A stretch of 64,000 nucleotides of DNA, taken from assembly GCA_963827785.1 (NCBI GenBank), contig CAWHCT010000007.1:1-64000 (forward strand), in the 5' to 3' direction. Under the pieces are notes generated by a model, which was given only the letters and a program-made list of their open reading frames with translations, was not told the origin of the DNA and did not search any database. This DNA is from Site-B1 sp963827785 (GTDB taxonomy: Bacteria; Bacteroidota; Bacteroidia; Flavobacteriales; Flavobacteriaceae). A program made the position numbers and the translations under genes. Shown piece after piece: positions 51,270 through 58,412 of the stretch; the first letter of the stretch is position 1, and each line of letters starts with the position of its first letter.

Positions 51270-52598
51270 ATGACGAAAAAATATTTAATTGTTGTACTGT
51301 TCTGTATGTGCTTTTTTATTCAAGCTCAAGAAACGACTCTAAAATCTGGACCTATGGTTGGTTATTCTACCATGAAAGAAGTTCTGCTTTGGGCACAGAC
51401 AACTCAAGGAAGTAAGGTGCATTTTGTGTATTGGGACACCAATAATCCAAACCAAAAATATACTACCAATCCAATTATAACAGCAAACGATAATGGTTTT
51501 ATAGCAAAAGCAATTGCCAATAAACTGGAACCTGGAATTAAATATAGCTATCAGCTTTATGTAAACGACACTTTGGTCGATAGGCCATATCAACTTCAAT
51601 TTCAATCGCAACCAATTTGGAAATGGAGACACGATGCTCCAGATTACTCCTTTGCTATTGGTAGTTGTGCTTACATTAACGAAGCCAAATATGATAGACC
51701 TGGAAAACCTTATGGTAGTGAGTATCAAATATTCGAATCTATTCACAAGAGCAATCCCGATTTTATGGTTTGGTTAGGCGATAATGTATATTTACGTGAA
51801 GCCGATTGGAACAGTAAAACAGGTGTTTTAAATAGATACAACCATACACGAGCTACTCCAGAAATGCAAGCTATGTTAGGTAACATGCATCATTTTGGCA
51901 TTTGGGATGACCATGATTATGGACCTAATAATTCTGATAGAAGTTACCATTTAAAAAAAGTGACTGAAGAAACTTTTAAGGATTTTTTCCCAAGTCCAAA
52001 TTATATTTTTGATGAAGGTATAACCAGTTATGTACAATGGATAGACTCAGACTTTTTCCTTTTGGATAATCGTTTTTGGCGAACTCCAAATAACAGAACA
52101 GATATTGAACGCGAAATTTTAGGGGACAAACAATTGGAATGGCTTATTGATGGGTTAGTGAATAGTTTTGCGCCTTTTAAGTTTGTAGTGATGGGAGGAC
52201 AATTTTTAAATCCAGCTAAGCATAGTGAAGCCTACTCTAAAATTGCACCTCAAGAAAAACAGAAATTAATTGCTGCTATTCAAGAATTAAAAATTGAAGG
52301 TGTTATCTTTTTAACTGGTGACATACACAGAACAGAATTAACCAAGGTAGATTTGCCAAACGGTTATCCTCTGTACGATTTAACAGTATCTCCACTAACC
52401 TCAGGAGTATCAAAATTTACTGGAGAAGACAACACCAATCAAGTTGAAAATACTATAGTTAACAAGCAAAATTATGGCTTACTCAAAGTTTATGGAACTA
52501 GAGATTCCAGAACTTTAGAAATTAATATTTTGGACAGTAATAACATTTTACAATGGCACAAAACAATTTCTGCTAAGGAGTTGACTTTTAAGGACTAA
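51270..52598 (+). CDS. PhoD-like secreted metallophosphatase
   Basis: 442 residues with signal peptide (MTKKYLIVVLFCMCFFIQAQ). N-terminal PhoD-N Ig-like domain (GPMVGYSTMKEVLLWAQT, NKLEPGIKYSYQLYVN), then the metal-dependent phosphatase core: IGSCAYINE, MVWLGDNVYLREADW (GDN), FGIWDDHDYGPNN (DDHD), VMGGQFLNP, FLTGDIHRTEL (GDIH). Expected to hydrolyse phosphomono- or diesters outside the cytoplasm with Ca2+ and Fe3+. Part of the accessory segment; its flanks carry no matching promoter or operon partner. Confidence 0.92.
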   Translation: MTKKYLIVVLFCMCFFIQAQETTLKSGPMVGYSTMKEVLLWAQTTQGSKVHFVYWDTNNPNQKYTTNPIITANDNGFIAKAIANKLEPGIKYSYQLYVNDTLVDRPYQLQFQSQPIWKWRHDAPDYSFAIGSCAYINEAKYDRPGKPYGSEYQIFESIHKSNPDFMVWLGDNVYLREADWNSKTGVLNRYNHTRATPEMQAMLGNMHHFGIWDDHDYGPNNSDRSYHLKKVTEETFKDFFPSPNYIFDEGITSYVQWIDSDFFLLDNRFWRTPNNRTDIEREILGDKQLEWLIDGLVNSFAPFKFVVMGGQFLNPAKHSEAYSKIAPQEKQKLIAAIQELKIEGVIFLTGDIHRTELTKVDLPNGYPLYDLTVSPLTSGVSKFTGEDNTNQVENTIVNKQNYGLLKVYGTRDSRTLEINILDSNNILQWHKTISAKELTFKD

Positions 52599-52685
52599 AT
52601 ATGCTTGACTTTGTAAGAAAAATAAGCTAATTTAGTTCAACACGGAGTTAGCGGCAATTTGGATAAAACCATATATAGACATGAA

Positions 52686-53855
52686 ATGTACCTAATAGGC
52701 AAACCATATATTTCAGATTTTCTTATAGATACAATAAAAGAAAATCACTATCAAGTTGTTGCAACAAAAGAGGCTAAAGAATTAGTGAATGACACTTCCT
52801 TAAATTGGATTAGAGAAGAAGATGCTATACTAAATATAAAAAACAATCCTTCTCAGCGATTATATGCCAACTCAGAAAATGTTCTCAATTGGATAGATAA
52901 ACACTTTGGGGAAAGTGAATTGTCAAAACAAATCAATACCCTCAAAGACAAGTTCAAATTCAGAGAGCAAATTAAAGCCATATTTCCAGAATTCAAATTT
53001 CAAAAAATCAAGTTAGAAAACATTCCTAGTATTGCTACTCAAGAATTGTCATTCCCTTTTGTCATAAAACCTTCAATAGGATTTTTAAGTATAGGTGTTC
53101 ATATTATAAATGATGAAAACGACTGGATTAAGGTAAAAGAGGAATTGACGCCACACAATCTTAAAAGTATTTTTCCAAAAAATGTACTCGATACTTCCCA
53201 CTTTATTATTGAAGATTTTATTCAAGGGGAAGAATACGCTATAGATTATTATCATAATGATAAGGGTGAGGTGGTTATATTAAATATATTACACCATGTT
53301 TTTTCATCGGGAACAGATACAAGCGACAGAGTATATTCGACTTCTAAAGCAATTATCAATCAATATAAATCTGAATTGGAGCAGTTTTTAAGTATAATTG
53401 GCAATAAACTTAATTTAAGGAATTTTCCGGCTCACGCAGAAGTAAGAATTGATGAGAAGGGAAAAATAATTCCTATTGAAATTAACCCACTTCGTTTTGG
53501 AGGTTGGTGTACTACGGGTGATTTATCAGGAATTACAATAGGACTTAATTCATACAAATACTATTTTGAAAACAATTGTCCAAATTGGGATACTATATAC
53601 AAAGGCAAAGAAAAACATATATTTAGCATAATCGTTTTAGATAATAATTCTGGCATTAAGCCAGATGATATTGAAAGGTTTGATTATAAAGCACTTGCTG
53701 ATGATTTTGAAAACCCTATTATGATAAGGGCCTTAGATATTAACACATATCCTCTTTTTGGTTTTGTTTTTGCAAAAACAGATCTAAAGAATAAAAAGGA
53801 ACTATACGATATTCTCAATTCAGATTTAAGAAAATATATCATTTCTAAAGAATAA
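52686..53855 (+). CDS. ATP-grasp domain ligase of unknown substrate
   Basis: 389 residues from ATG 52686 (MYLIGKPYISDFLIDTI). A TTG at 52659 in frame is possible and would add nine residues. ATP-grasp: FPFVIKPSIGFLSIGVHII (nucleotide-binding lysine and Gly loop), FIIEDFIQGEEYAIDYY, HAEVRIDEKGKIIPIEINPLR (Mg-binding Glu and Asn). The C-terminal third is unassigned. Such free-standing enzymes often join an amino acid or carboxylate to an amine in small-molecule or peptide synthesis. No biosynthetic partners lie nearby. Confidence 0.85.
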   Translation: MYLIGKPYISDFLIDTIKENHYQVVATKEAKELVNDTSLNWIREEDAILNIKNNPSQRLYANSENVLNWIDKHFGESELSKQINTLKDKFKFREQIKAIFPEFKFQKIKLENIPSIATQELSFPFVIKPSIGFLSIGVHIINDENDWIKVKEELTPHNLKSIFPKNVLDTSHFIIEDFIQGEEYAIDYYHNDKGEVVILNILHHVFSSGTDTSDRVYSTSKAIINQYKSELEQFLSIIGNKLNLRNFPAHAEVRIDEKGKIIPIEINPLRFGGWCTTGDLSGITIGLNSYKYYFENNCPNWDTIYKGKEKHIFSIIVLDNNSGIKPDDIERFDYKALADDFENPIMIRALDINTYPLFGFVFAKTDLKNKKELYDILNSDLRKYIISKE

Positions 53856-53863
53856 AAACTCCG

Positions 53864-54011
53864 CCAACACCGTGTATAATTAATTGCTTTGGAAAGTACT
53901 TATTTGGAAAATTCCTTCGGAATTTTCTCTGGCAACTTTTTGTTTACTAAATTAGTTACAGAAACACTTGCCTGCGGCAGGCAGGCGCAACTACTCATAG
54001 CCGAGATTGTT
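53864..54011 (+). repeat. attC-like imperfect palindrome 2
   Basis: CCAACACCGTGTATAATTAATTGC at the left (in two parts) and GCGCAACTACTCATAGC...GATTGTT at the right. The centre has the same AAAATTCCTTCGGAATTTT hairpin as the element at 49967-50100. It also contains TGCCTGCGGCAGGCA (53969-53983), a REP-like palindrome absent from element 1. No gene lies in the gap 53856-54210. Confidence 0.5.
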
Positions 54012-54098
54012 AAATGTCATTTAAAAAATGAAATATAGATGATTAAAGGACTTTTTGAAACTTTTGTTATCACGGATAAAATTTGAAGGTCAGCGGAG

Positions 54099-54112
54099 CC
54101 TCTTTCTCCGCT
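54099..54112 (+). repeat. Right copy of the tRNA-Ser 3' end repeat (putative attR)
   Basis: CCTCTTTCTCCGCT, identical to 49631-49644. It is preceded by AGCGGAG so that AGCGGAG...CTCCGCT (54092-54112) forms a small hairpin. A 14-bp chance match within 5 kb is unlikely but not excluded in a pyrimidine-rich string. Confidence 0.5.
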
Positions 54113-54210
54113 AAAAACCTTGTAATCATTTGATATACATGGCTTTATTTTTTTAGTTGTAAATTTAGGTGTAAGTTTAGTTATTTAATCGATTCAGAAT
54201 TTTCTAAATT

Positions 54211-54291
54211 CTATTCCTCTAAATCCATTGAATACTTATCCAGAAGATGACCTGTTTTAAAACTTCTTAATTCAGTTATTGGATTATTCTC
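54211..54291 (-). pseudogene. Remnant 1 of a short gene ending FKTGHLLDKYS
   Basis: Reads ENNPITELRSFKTGHLLDKY SMDLEE then stop. It overlaps the 3' end of the lipoprotein gene. Sisters at 55659-55856 and 56670-56780. Only the last ~27 codons are left. Confidence 0.7.
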
Positions 54292-54808
54292 TCAATATAT
54301 TAAAACTACCTTCACTAATGAACACATTATTGTCAGAACTATAAATACTAAAGCAAGTAAAATCAAATGTTCCTGCTATGTATTCTTCATTTATCTCTGT
54401 TATTGTAACAGATCCTTCTGTAGAATTATGCAAATACTGATACCAACAGTTTTGGCCTCCTACAATGTTTGGACTGCATGACCAACCCTCCATTATCGAT
54501 CCTCCGATAGATTCTGTGTATACACCAGGTTCTTTTATAGATGAAGGAAAACTAAAATTCAATCGCCCAACATAAGGATAATTAGTTTCACCAACAAGGG
54601 AGATACTATTATCTATTATTTTAATTGCCCAAGGCTCAAATTCAAGAACTGTATTATCAGGAATGGTCATTAGACCGCTTACTTTTGCCTGCATTGTTCC
54701 ATAATCGATCTCAACGTCTTCGTTATTATCTGCACCATCATTACTGCAGCCAATTGCGACAATAAATAAGCATAGTAGAAAGATTATGGGCAAAATTGAA
54801 GTTTTCAT
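54284..54808 (-). CDS. Lipoprotein, DUF6252-like
   Basis: 174 residues from ATG 54808 (MKTSILPIIFLLCLFIVAIGC). Upstream in-frame codons to 54886 lie in the repeated promoter module and are rejected. Lipobox VAIGC. The mature part is beta-rich (GTMQAKVSGLMTIPDNTVLEF split, SISLVGETNYPYVGRLNFSF, EEYIAGTFDFTCFS), resembling the DUF6252 pattern of short Bacteroidota lipoproteins. Function unknown. Driven by the repeated module 54825-54899. Confidence 0.7.
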   Translation of the reverse strand: MKTSILPIIFLLCLFIVAIGCSNDGADNNEDVEIDYGTMQAKVSGLMTIPDNTVLEFEPWAIKIIDNSISLVGETNYPYVGRLNFSFPSSIKEPGVYTESIGGSIMEGWSCSPNIVGGQNCWYQYLHNSTEGSVTITEINEEYIAGTFDFTCFSIYSSDNNVFISEGSFNILRE

Positions 54809-54824
54809 AACTGACTTGTTTGTT

Positions 54825-54899
54825 TTAGTCAGAAATCTACCTTTGGATGAACATAGTAAATGACATATTCTCAAGTTACTATACAATGATATTGGTCAA
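54825..54899 (-). repeat. 75-bp repeated promoter module, copy 1
   Basis: Matches 55605-55679. On the minus strand it holds TTG (54899-54897), an 18-nt spacer and TAACTTGA (54878-54871). It ends 17 bp before the lipoprotein start, the same placement as copy 2. Confidence 0.75.
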
Positions 54900-54978
54900 G
54901 TAAAATGAAATTTTGAATCTGTATTGATCTTAAAAAGTATGGTTATGAAATTTCTTGCAAATTAAGTGACCCAAAAAT

Positions 54979-55587
54979 TTAATAGTCGATTTCTACTGTG
55001 GCTGTATCTCTACTTTGTGTTATAGTTTGAAAACTCGCATTATTTATGTTAGCACCTCTTGATTCCCAATTAACAAAATAATTTCCCGAACGTGTTTCTT
55101 TAATAATTGTTGTATCAATATCGCTCCCCGATAAAGTAATAATTAAATCTCCGTTACATTCTAGAGATCGATAATCAATTTCAATTACATCATTTACTTG
55201 CTGTGGTTCAATATTTTTGATTATAAATTTATAATAGGACGCTTTTTTCATTGAAACAATATTTGGAAGGGGAAGAGAGTTAATATGGCATCCAATATCT
55301 TCGTAATGATCAATGCTTGCAAACCAGACGTTTAAGGTTTCTTCATTTTTATGTTCCCAACAAAACATACCAGCAGCATCTGTGTAGTTTACATAATTAA
55401 GAAGAACTCCATATTTCAAATAATGTATGCGAACAAATACTCCTTCTATTGGTATGTCTGTCTGACTATCCTTAAACTGAAAACAATCGGTTATTAAGGA
55501 AGGTTCAGAATCAGAATTTTTTTCGCAACTTATAAAAGTTACAAGGCAGTAAATAAAAATTAAAGCAAACCAGAATTTTAATTTCAC
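54979..55587 (-). CDS. Lipoprotein of unknown function
   Basis: 202 residues with signal peptide and lipobox FISC (MKLKFWFALIFIYCLVTFIS). The region CFQFKDSQTDIPIEGVFVRI and TDAAGMFCWEH looks like a carboxypeptidase-regulatory-like beta-sandwich, often found in surface lipoproteins. The C-terminal half is another beta domain (YKFIIKNIEP, LIITLSGSDIDTTIIKETRS). Four cysteines in the mature part. Same promoter module as its neighbour, but no sequence similarity to it beyond that. Function unknown. Confidence 0.72.
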   Translation of the reverse strand: MKLKFWFALIFIYCLVTFISCEKNSDSEPSLITDCFQFKDSQTDIPIEGVFVRIHYLKYGVLLNYVNYTDAAGMFCWEHKNEETLNVWFASIDHYEDIGCHINSLPLPNIVSMKKASYYKFIIKNIEPQQVNDVIEIDYRSLECNGDLIITLSGSDIDTTIIKETRSGNYFVNWESRGANINNASFQTITQSRDTATVEIDY

Positions 55588-55604
55588 AACTAAAAGAATT
55601 TAAA

Positions 55605-55679
55605 TTAGTCAGAAATCTACCTTTGGATGAACATAGTAAATTACCTATTCAAAAGTTACTAAACAATGATATTGGTCAA
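55605..55679 (-). repeat. 75-bp repeated promoter module, copy 2
   Basis: Same as 54825-54899 with few differences; -7 box TAACTTTT at 55658-55651. It lies 18 bp upstream of the lipoprotein start at 55587. Confidence 0.75.
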
Positions 55680-55856
55680 TGCAATCAAATAATTAAAATA
55701 TATTAAATACTTATCCAAAAGATGACCAGTCTTTAAACTTCTTAGTTCGGTAATAACATTATGCTCTGGGTCATAAACAACCTCAACAAAGAATTTAAAT
55801 AAAGCATAGACGTTACTCTTTTTCTGTAATATGGTTGTCAAGAAACTTCTCTTCAC
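55659..55856 (-). pseudogene. Remnant 2 of a short gene ending LKTGHLLDKYL
   Basis: 65-codon open frame: FVEVVYDPEHNVITELRS and LKTGHLLDKYL match the other two remnants; the last ~14 codons run into the promoter module and are not conserved. The best preserved of the three, so it could still be expressed, but its overlap with the repeated promoter suggests a decayed end. Confidence 0.5.
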
Positions 55857-56066
55857 TCCAGAGGACTGCTTGTTGCTCTCCTAATGATAGTTTGTTGAAG
55901 TATTATAATTTCATTATAAACTTGGTGAATTAAAAATATGTTACAATTCATAAAACATTCAATACTAAAAAATCTCACTTATTCTGTTAATTAGAGATTC
56001 TTTACCAAGAAATGAGACAACCATGGGCTGAAGACATTCTTCGACTCTTAAACAGATAATTAAGAA

Positions 56067-56570
56067 TTACTCCTGGTTGTTCATAACTGCCGCATTAAGT
56101 GCTGGAAGCTGCTCGTTATAAGGTATAACTGAAAAGTCAAAAAAATCAATTAACCAAATAGAGTCTCTTTTCACCATCCAGAAAGTCTGACGTAAAGGAA
56201 GGGGGGTAAATAGTTTCCAGTAATACTGCATCGAATAAACTGCAGTTTTTCCATCTGGATGGATGCGGATAAAAGGTTCACTGATATTTTTGAAAATGGG
56301 TATCTCAGGCATCTGCATCAACTGAGTCCAGCCATTAACGATAGAATCCTTTGGATACAATTCATCCGGATCGTTGCCCATAAAAATTCCATCTTCGTTA
56401 AAGACCGAAGCTAATTGATCGATATTTCGATCTTCGATTGACTGAAACAAAGATTTAAATACTTCTTTGATCGCAGCCTCTTCTGTGGCAAGGTCAACCG
56501 GCTCGGGTTTTTTAGCAGTATTGCAAGCAAAAATTAGAACAAGCAGCATAAAGGAAAAGAATTTTTTCAT
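56067..56570 (-). CDS. SnoaL/DUF4440-like lipoprotein
   Basis: 167 residues with lipobox IFAC (MKKFFSFMLLVLIFAC). An NTF2-like cone fold is suggested by EEAAIKEVFKSLFQSIEDRN, VFNEDGIFMGNDPDELYP, AVYSMQYYWKLFTPLP and RDSIWLIDFFDFSVIP. Proteins of this fold bind small ligands or act as simple isomerases/dehydratases; the ligand here is unknown. It lies in the lipoprotein cluster with a weakly matching copy of the promoter module at about 56600-56665. Confidence 0.8.
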   Translation of the reverse strand: MKKFFSFMLLVLIFACNTAKKPEPVDLATEEAAIKEVFKSLFQSIEDRNIDQLASVFNEDGIFMGNDPDELYPKDSIVNGWTQLMQMPEIPIFKNISEPFIRIHPDGKTAVYSMQYYWKLFTPLPLRQTFWMVKRDSIWLIDFFDFSVIPYNEQLPALNAAVMNNQE

Positions 56571-56669
56571 GAGAATATAGATTTATAATTAATATCAGTT
56601 TGTATCAATTAGAAAATCTACTATTGTGAATAACAGCTTAAATTTAGTGAATCTTGGTGAAATATCTAT

Positions 56670-56780
56670 CTAAAAATCTATGGAATATTTATCTAAAAGA
56701 TGACCTGCATTAAATACTCATAATTCTGCTATTGTATTTTGTTCTGAGTAATAAACAACCTCAACAAAAAATTTGTCTAT
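56670..56780 (-). pseudogene. Remnant 3 of a short gene ending FNAGHLLDKYS
   Basis: IDKFFVEVVYYSEQNTIAEL, in-frame stop, VFNAGHLLDKYSIDF, stop. Homologous to the remnants at 54211 and 55659 and broken by a nonsense codon. Confidence 0.7.
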
Positions 56781-56967
56781 TGCATAACAATTTCATCGTT
56801 CCGTTTCTGTAATGTTGTTCTCTAAAAATATATCATTTTCCCAAACTGTTGTTCATCTATCTTCTAATATAAGTGTGTTAAATTAGTATACGGTGGTCAA
56901 TTAAGTTAATACTTGATAAGGCTATTATACCAAAACAGAATAACAAAAAGATTAAAACCTATTTTAA

Positions 56968-57276
56968 TCACAAATTGTCAAACTGCTCAGATTTAAATCT
57001 GACTTTTCTAAAAATAAAATTTGACACATCAATTAAAATATCATTTGTATAAAATTCATCCTTAAAACTAATTTTTAAATTTGTATAGGTAAAAGTGTGA
57101 ATCCCCTTATTTTACCCACCATCATATCCTGTTATATATTTTAGAATATTTTTTGAGTTTTCAATAATGGTTATATTAGTCTCATCATCAGAGCCACTAC
57201 ATCCATTTAATTTGAATGCTATACTTGTAAAAATAAAGACAGAAAAAAAATTGCGTATCAATTTAGTGCTTTTCAT
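56968..57276 (-). pseudogene. Short lipoprotein gene with premature stop
   Basis: From ATG 57276: signal peptide and lipobox LNGC (KLIRNFFSVFIFTSIAFKLNGC in two parts), SGSDDETNI, ILKYITGYDGG, then TAA at 57112-57114. The same frame continues without any shift as NKGIHTFTYTNLKISFKDEF and ILIDVSNFIFRKVRFKSEQF to a stop at 56968. So a ~102-residue lipoprotein carries one nonsense codon at position 55. The upstream part alone would be a 54-residue lipopeptide. Confidence 0.6.
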
Positions 57277-57450
57277 TGATATGAGGATTTAGAACATATT
57301 AAATCTAAATAATTATTAATGAATTAACATTGACAAAAATCAGTTTAAATCAGTTGACTAAAGATTAAAAAAGATTAATTAATTAAATAAAAACCTAATT
57401 AATCAAATATATAAGAGCCTGTTTAATTCTATGGCAGGTTATGAGTAAAT

Positions 57451-57484
57451 AAAAAAACCGAAGCCATTGGACTTCGGTTTTTTT
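57451..57484 (-). terminator. Terminator of the sulfur-relay cluster
   Basis: AAAAAAACCGAAG / CTTCGGTTTTTTT (57451-57463 with 57472-57484), directly after the DsrE-like gene on the minus strand. The 223-bp stretch up to 57276 shows nothing else. Confidence 0.88.
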
Positions 57485-57499
57485 ATTTGAACTTAATTT

Positions 57500-58030
57500 T
57501 TAAGTAAAGATGATTTGTGTTCTGTCTCCATCACATAATTCATAGAATTGACCAATCGTGATAATGTCTTTGACTTCATCAGATAAATCTTCTTTCTCTA
57601 GTTTAAACATATCAATGGCCAATTTACATGCATAAATAGTACCACCACCGGCGGTGATCATCTCTAAAAACTCATCTACAGGAGGCATGTCCAATTCTTC
57701 CATTTGCTTTCTCATCATACCAGAAACTGCAGTTTCTACTCCTGGTAATCCACCCAACATGGTTGGGAAAGGAAGTCCGCCTGGCATACGCATAGCAGGA
57801 TTACCTGTTGTTGCCGTGTGTAAGTGATTCATTGTTTTTTTGGTAATACCATCCAGACCGAAAAAAGTAAAGAATACATTAGTTTCTATTCCCTCCATTA
57901 CAGCTCCATTAGCCATAACGAGAGTTGCGTAAACATCTTCTAAACTACCCTTGGCGCATATGATACATACTTTTTCTAAAGGTTTTTTCTCTTTAGCTTC
58001 TATTTTTGTTTTTACTTCTTTTGTTTCCAT
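57500..58030 (-). CDS. DsrE/DsrF/DrsH-like sulfur-carrier family protein
   Basis: 176 residues. A Lys/Glu-rich N-terminal tail (~20 residues) precedes the DsrE fold: KVCIICAKGSLEDVYATLVMANGA, NVFFTFFGLDGI, TAGGGTIYACKLAIDMF (conserved Cys of the family in IYACK), VKDIITIGQFYELC. The DrsH-like subgroup usually travels with rhodanese, TusA and SQR-like genes, as here. Probably binds persulfide sulfur and passes it between partners. Third and last gene of the cluster. Confidence 0.9.
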   Translation of the reverse strand: METKEVKTKIEAKEKKPLEKVCIICAKGSLEDVYATLVMANGAVMEGIETNVFFTFFGLDGITKKTMNHLHTATTGNPAMRMPGGLPFPTMLGGLPGVETAVSGMMRKQMEELDMPPVDEFLEMITAGGGTIYACKLAIDMFKLEKEDLSDEVKDIITIGQFYELCDGDRTQIIFT

Positions 58031-58071
58031 TTTTAAAATTTTTAATTCTTTAAAGTTACTTTAAAAGTGAC

Positions 58072-58383
58072 TTATATACAACTGGTTGGTTTAGGGATTC
58101 CTGCTATTTTTGATGAGAATTTTAATGGCCCTTTCGGAAACAATTTATATAATTCTTTAATATCAACAATACCTGATTTTCCTACTTGTCTTATTGTTAA
58201 TGCTTCCTTTGCAGCTGTTTTTTCACGCAAATAGTTTAATACTTCAAAGTGTTTAGGTGTTAATTCTATTCCTATTTCTTTTGCAATTTCTTTTGCAATA
58301 TCTTCGTTCCATTGAGACATATCTTCAAGATATCCTTCTTCTGAAACCTTTACTTCTACTCCTGCTATAGTTTTTACTGACAT
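58072..58383 (-). CDS. TusE/DsrC/DsvC family sulfur-relay protein with one cysteine
   Basis: 103 residues. Matches the family over its whole length (VKVSEEGYLEDMSQWNEDIA, IAKEIGIELTPKHFEVLNYL, LFPKGPLKFSSKIAGIPKPT) and ends in PTSCI, with the penultimate cysteine (CysA) present. The second cysteine (CysB), normally ten residues before it in true DsrC, is Lys92. It can therefore carry a persulfide but cannot form the DsrC trisulfide, pointing to a TusE-type or relay role without dissimilatory sulfite reductase, which is not encoded here. Confidence 0.9.
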   Translation of the reverse strand: MSVKTIAGVEVKVSEEGYLEDMSQWNEDIAKEIAKEIGIELTPKHFEVLNYLREKTAAKEALTIRQVGKSGIVDIKELYKLFPKGPLKFSSKIAGIPKPTSCI

Positions 58384-58412
58384 AATATTGTGTTTTTAAT
58401 TTTTTATAATAT

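Noticed and set aside
52635..52655. 'ACACGGAGTTAGCGGCAA' between the PhoD-like and ATP-grasp genes as a third cassette site.
   Set aside because: Resembles cassette ends, but I find no palindromic partner within 150 bp and the core does not fit GTTRRRY; too weak to list.
50234..53855. The accessory segment as a known defence system.
   Set aside because: No nuclease, helicase, TIR, reverse transcriptase or toxin-antitoxin motif; DUF6090, PhoD and ATP-grasp do not form a recognised set.
54211..56780. The GHLLDKY frames as intact small genes.
   Set aside because: Two of the three lack a start or have an internal stop, and the third runs into the repeated promoter; listed as remnants.
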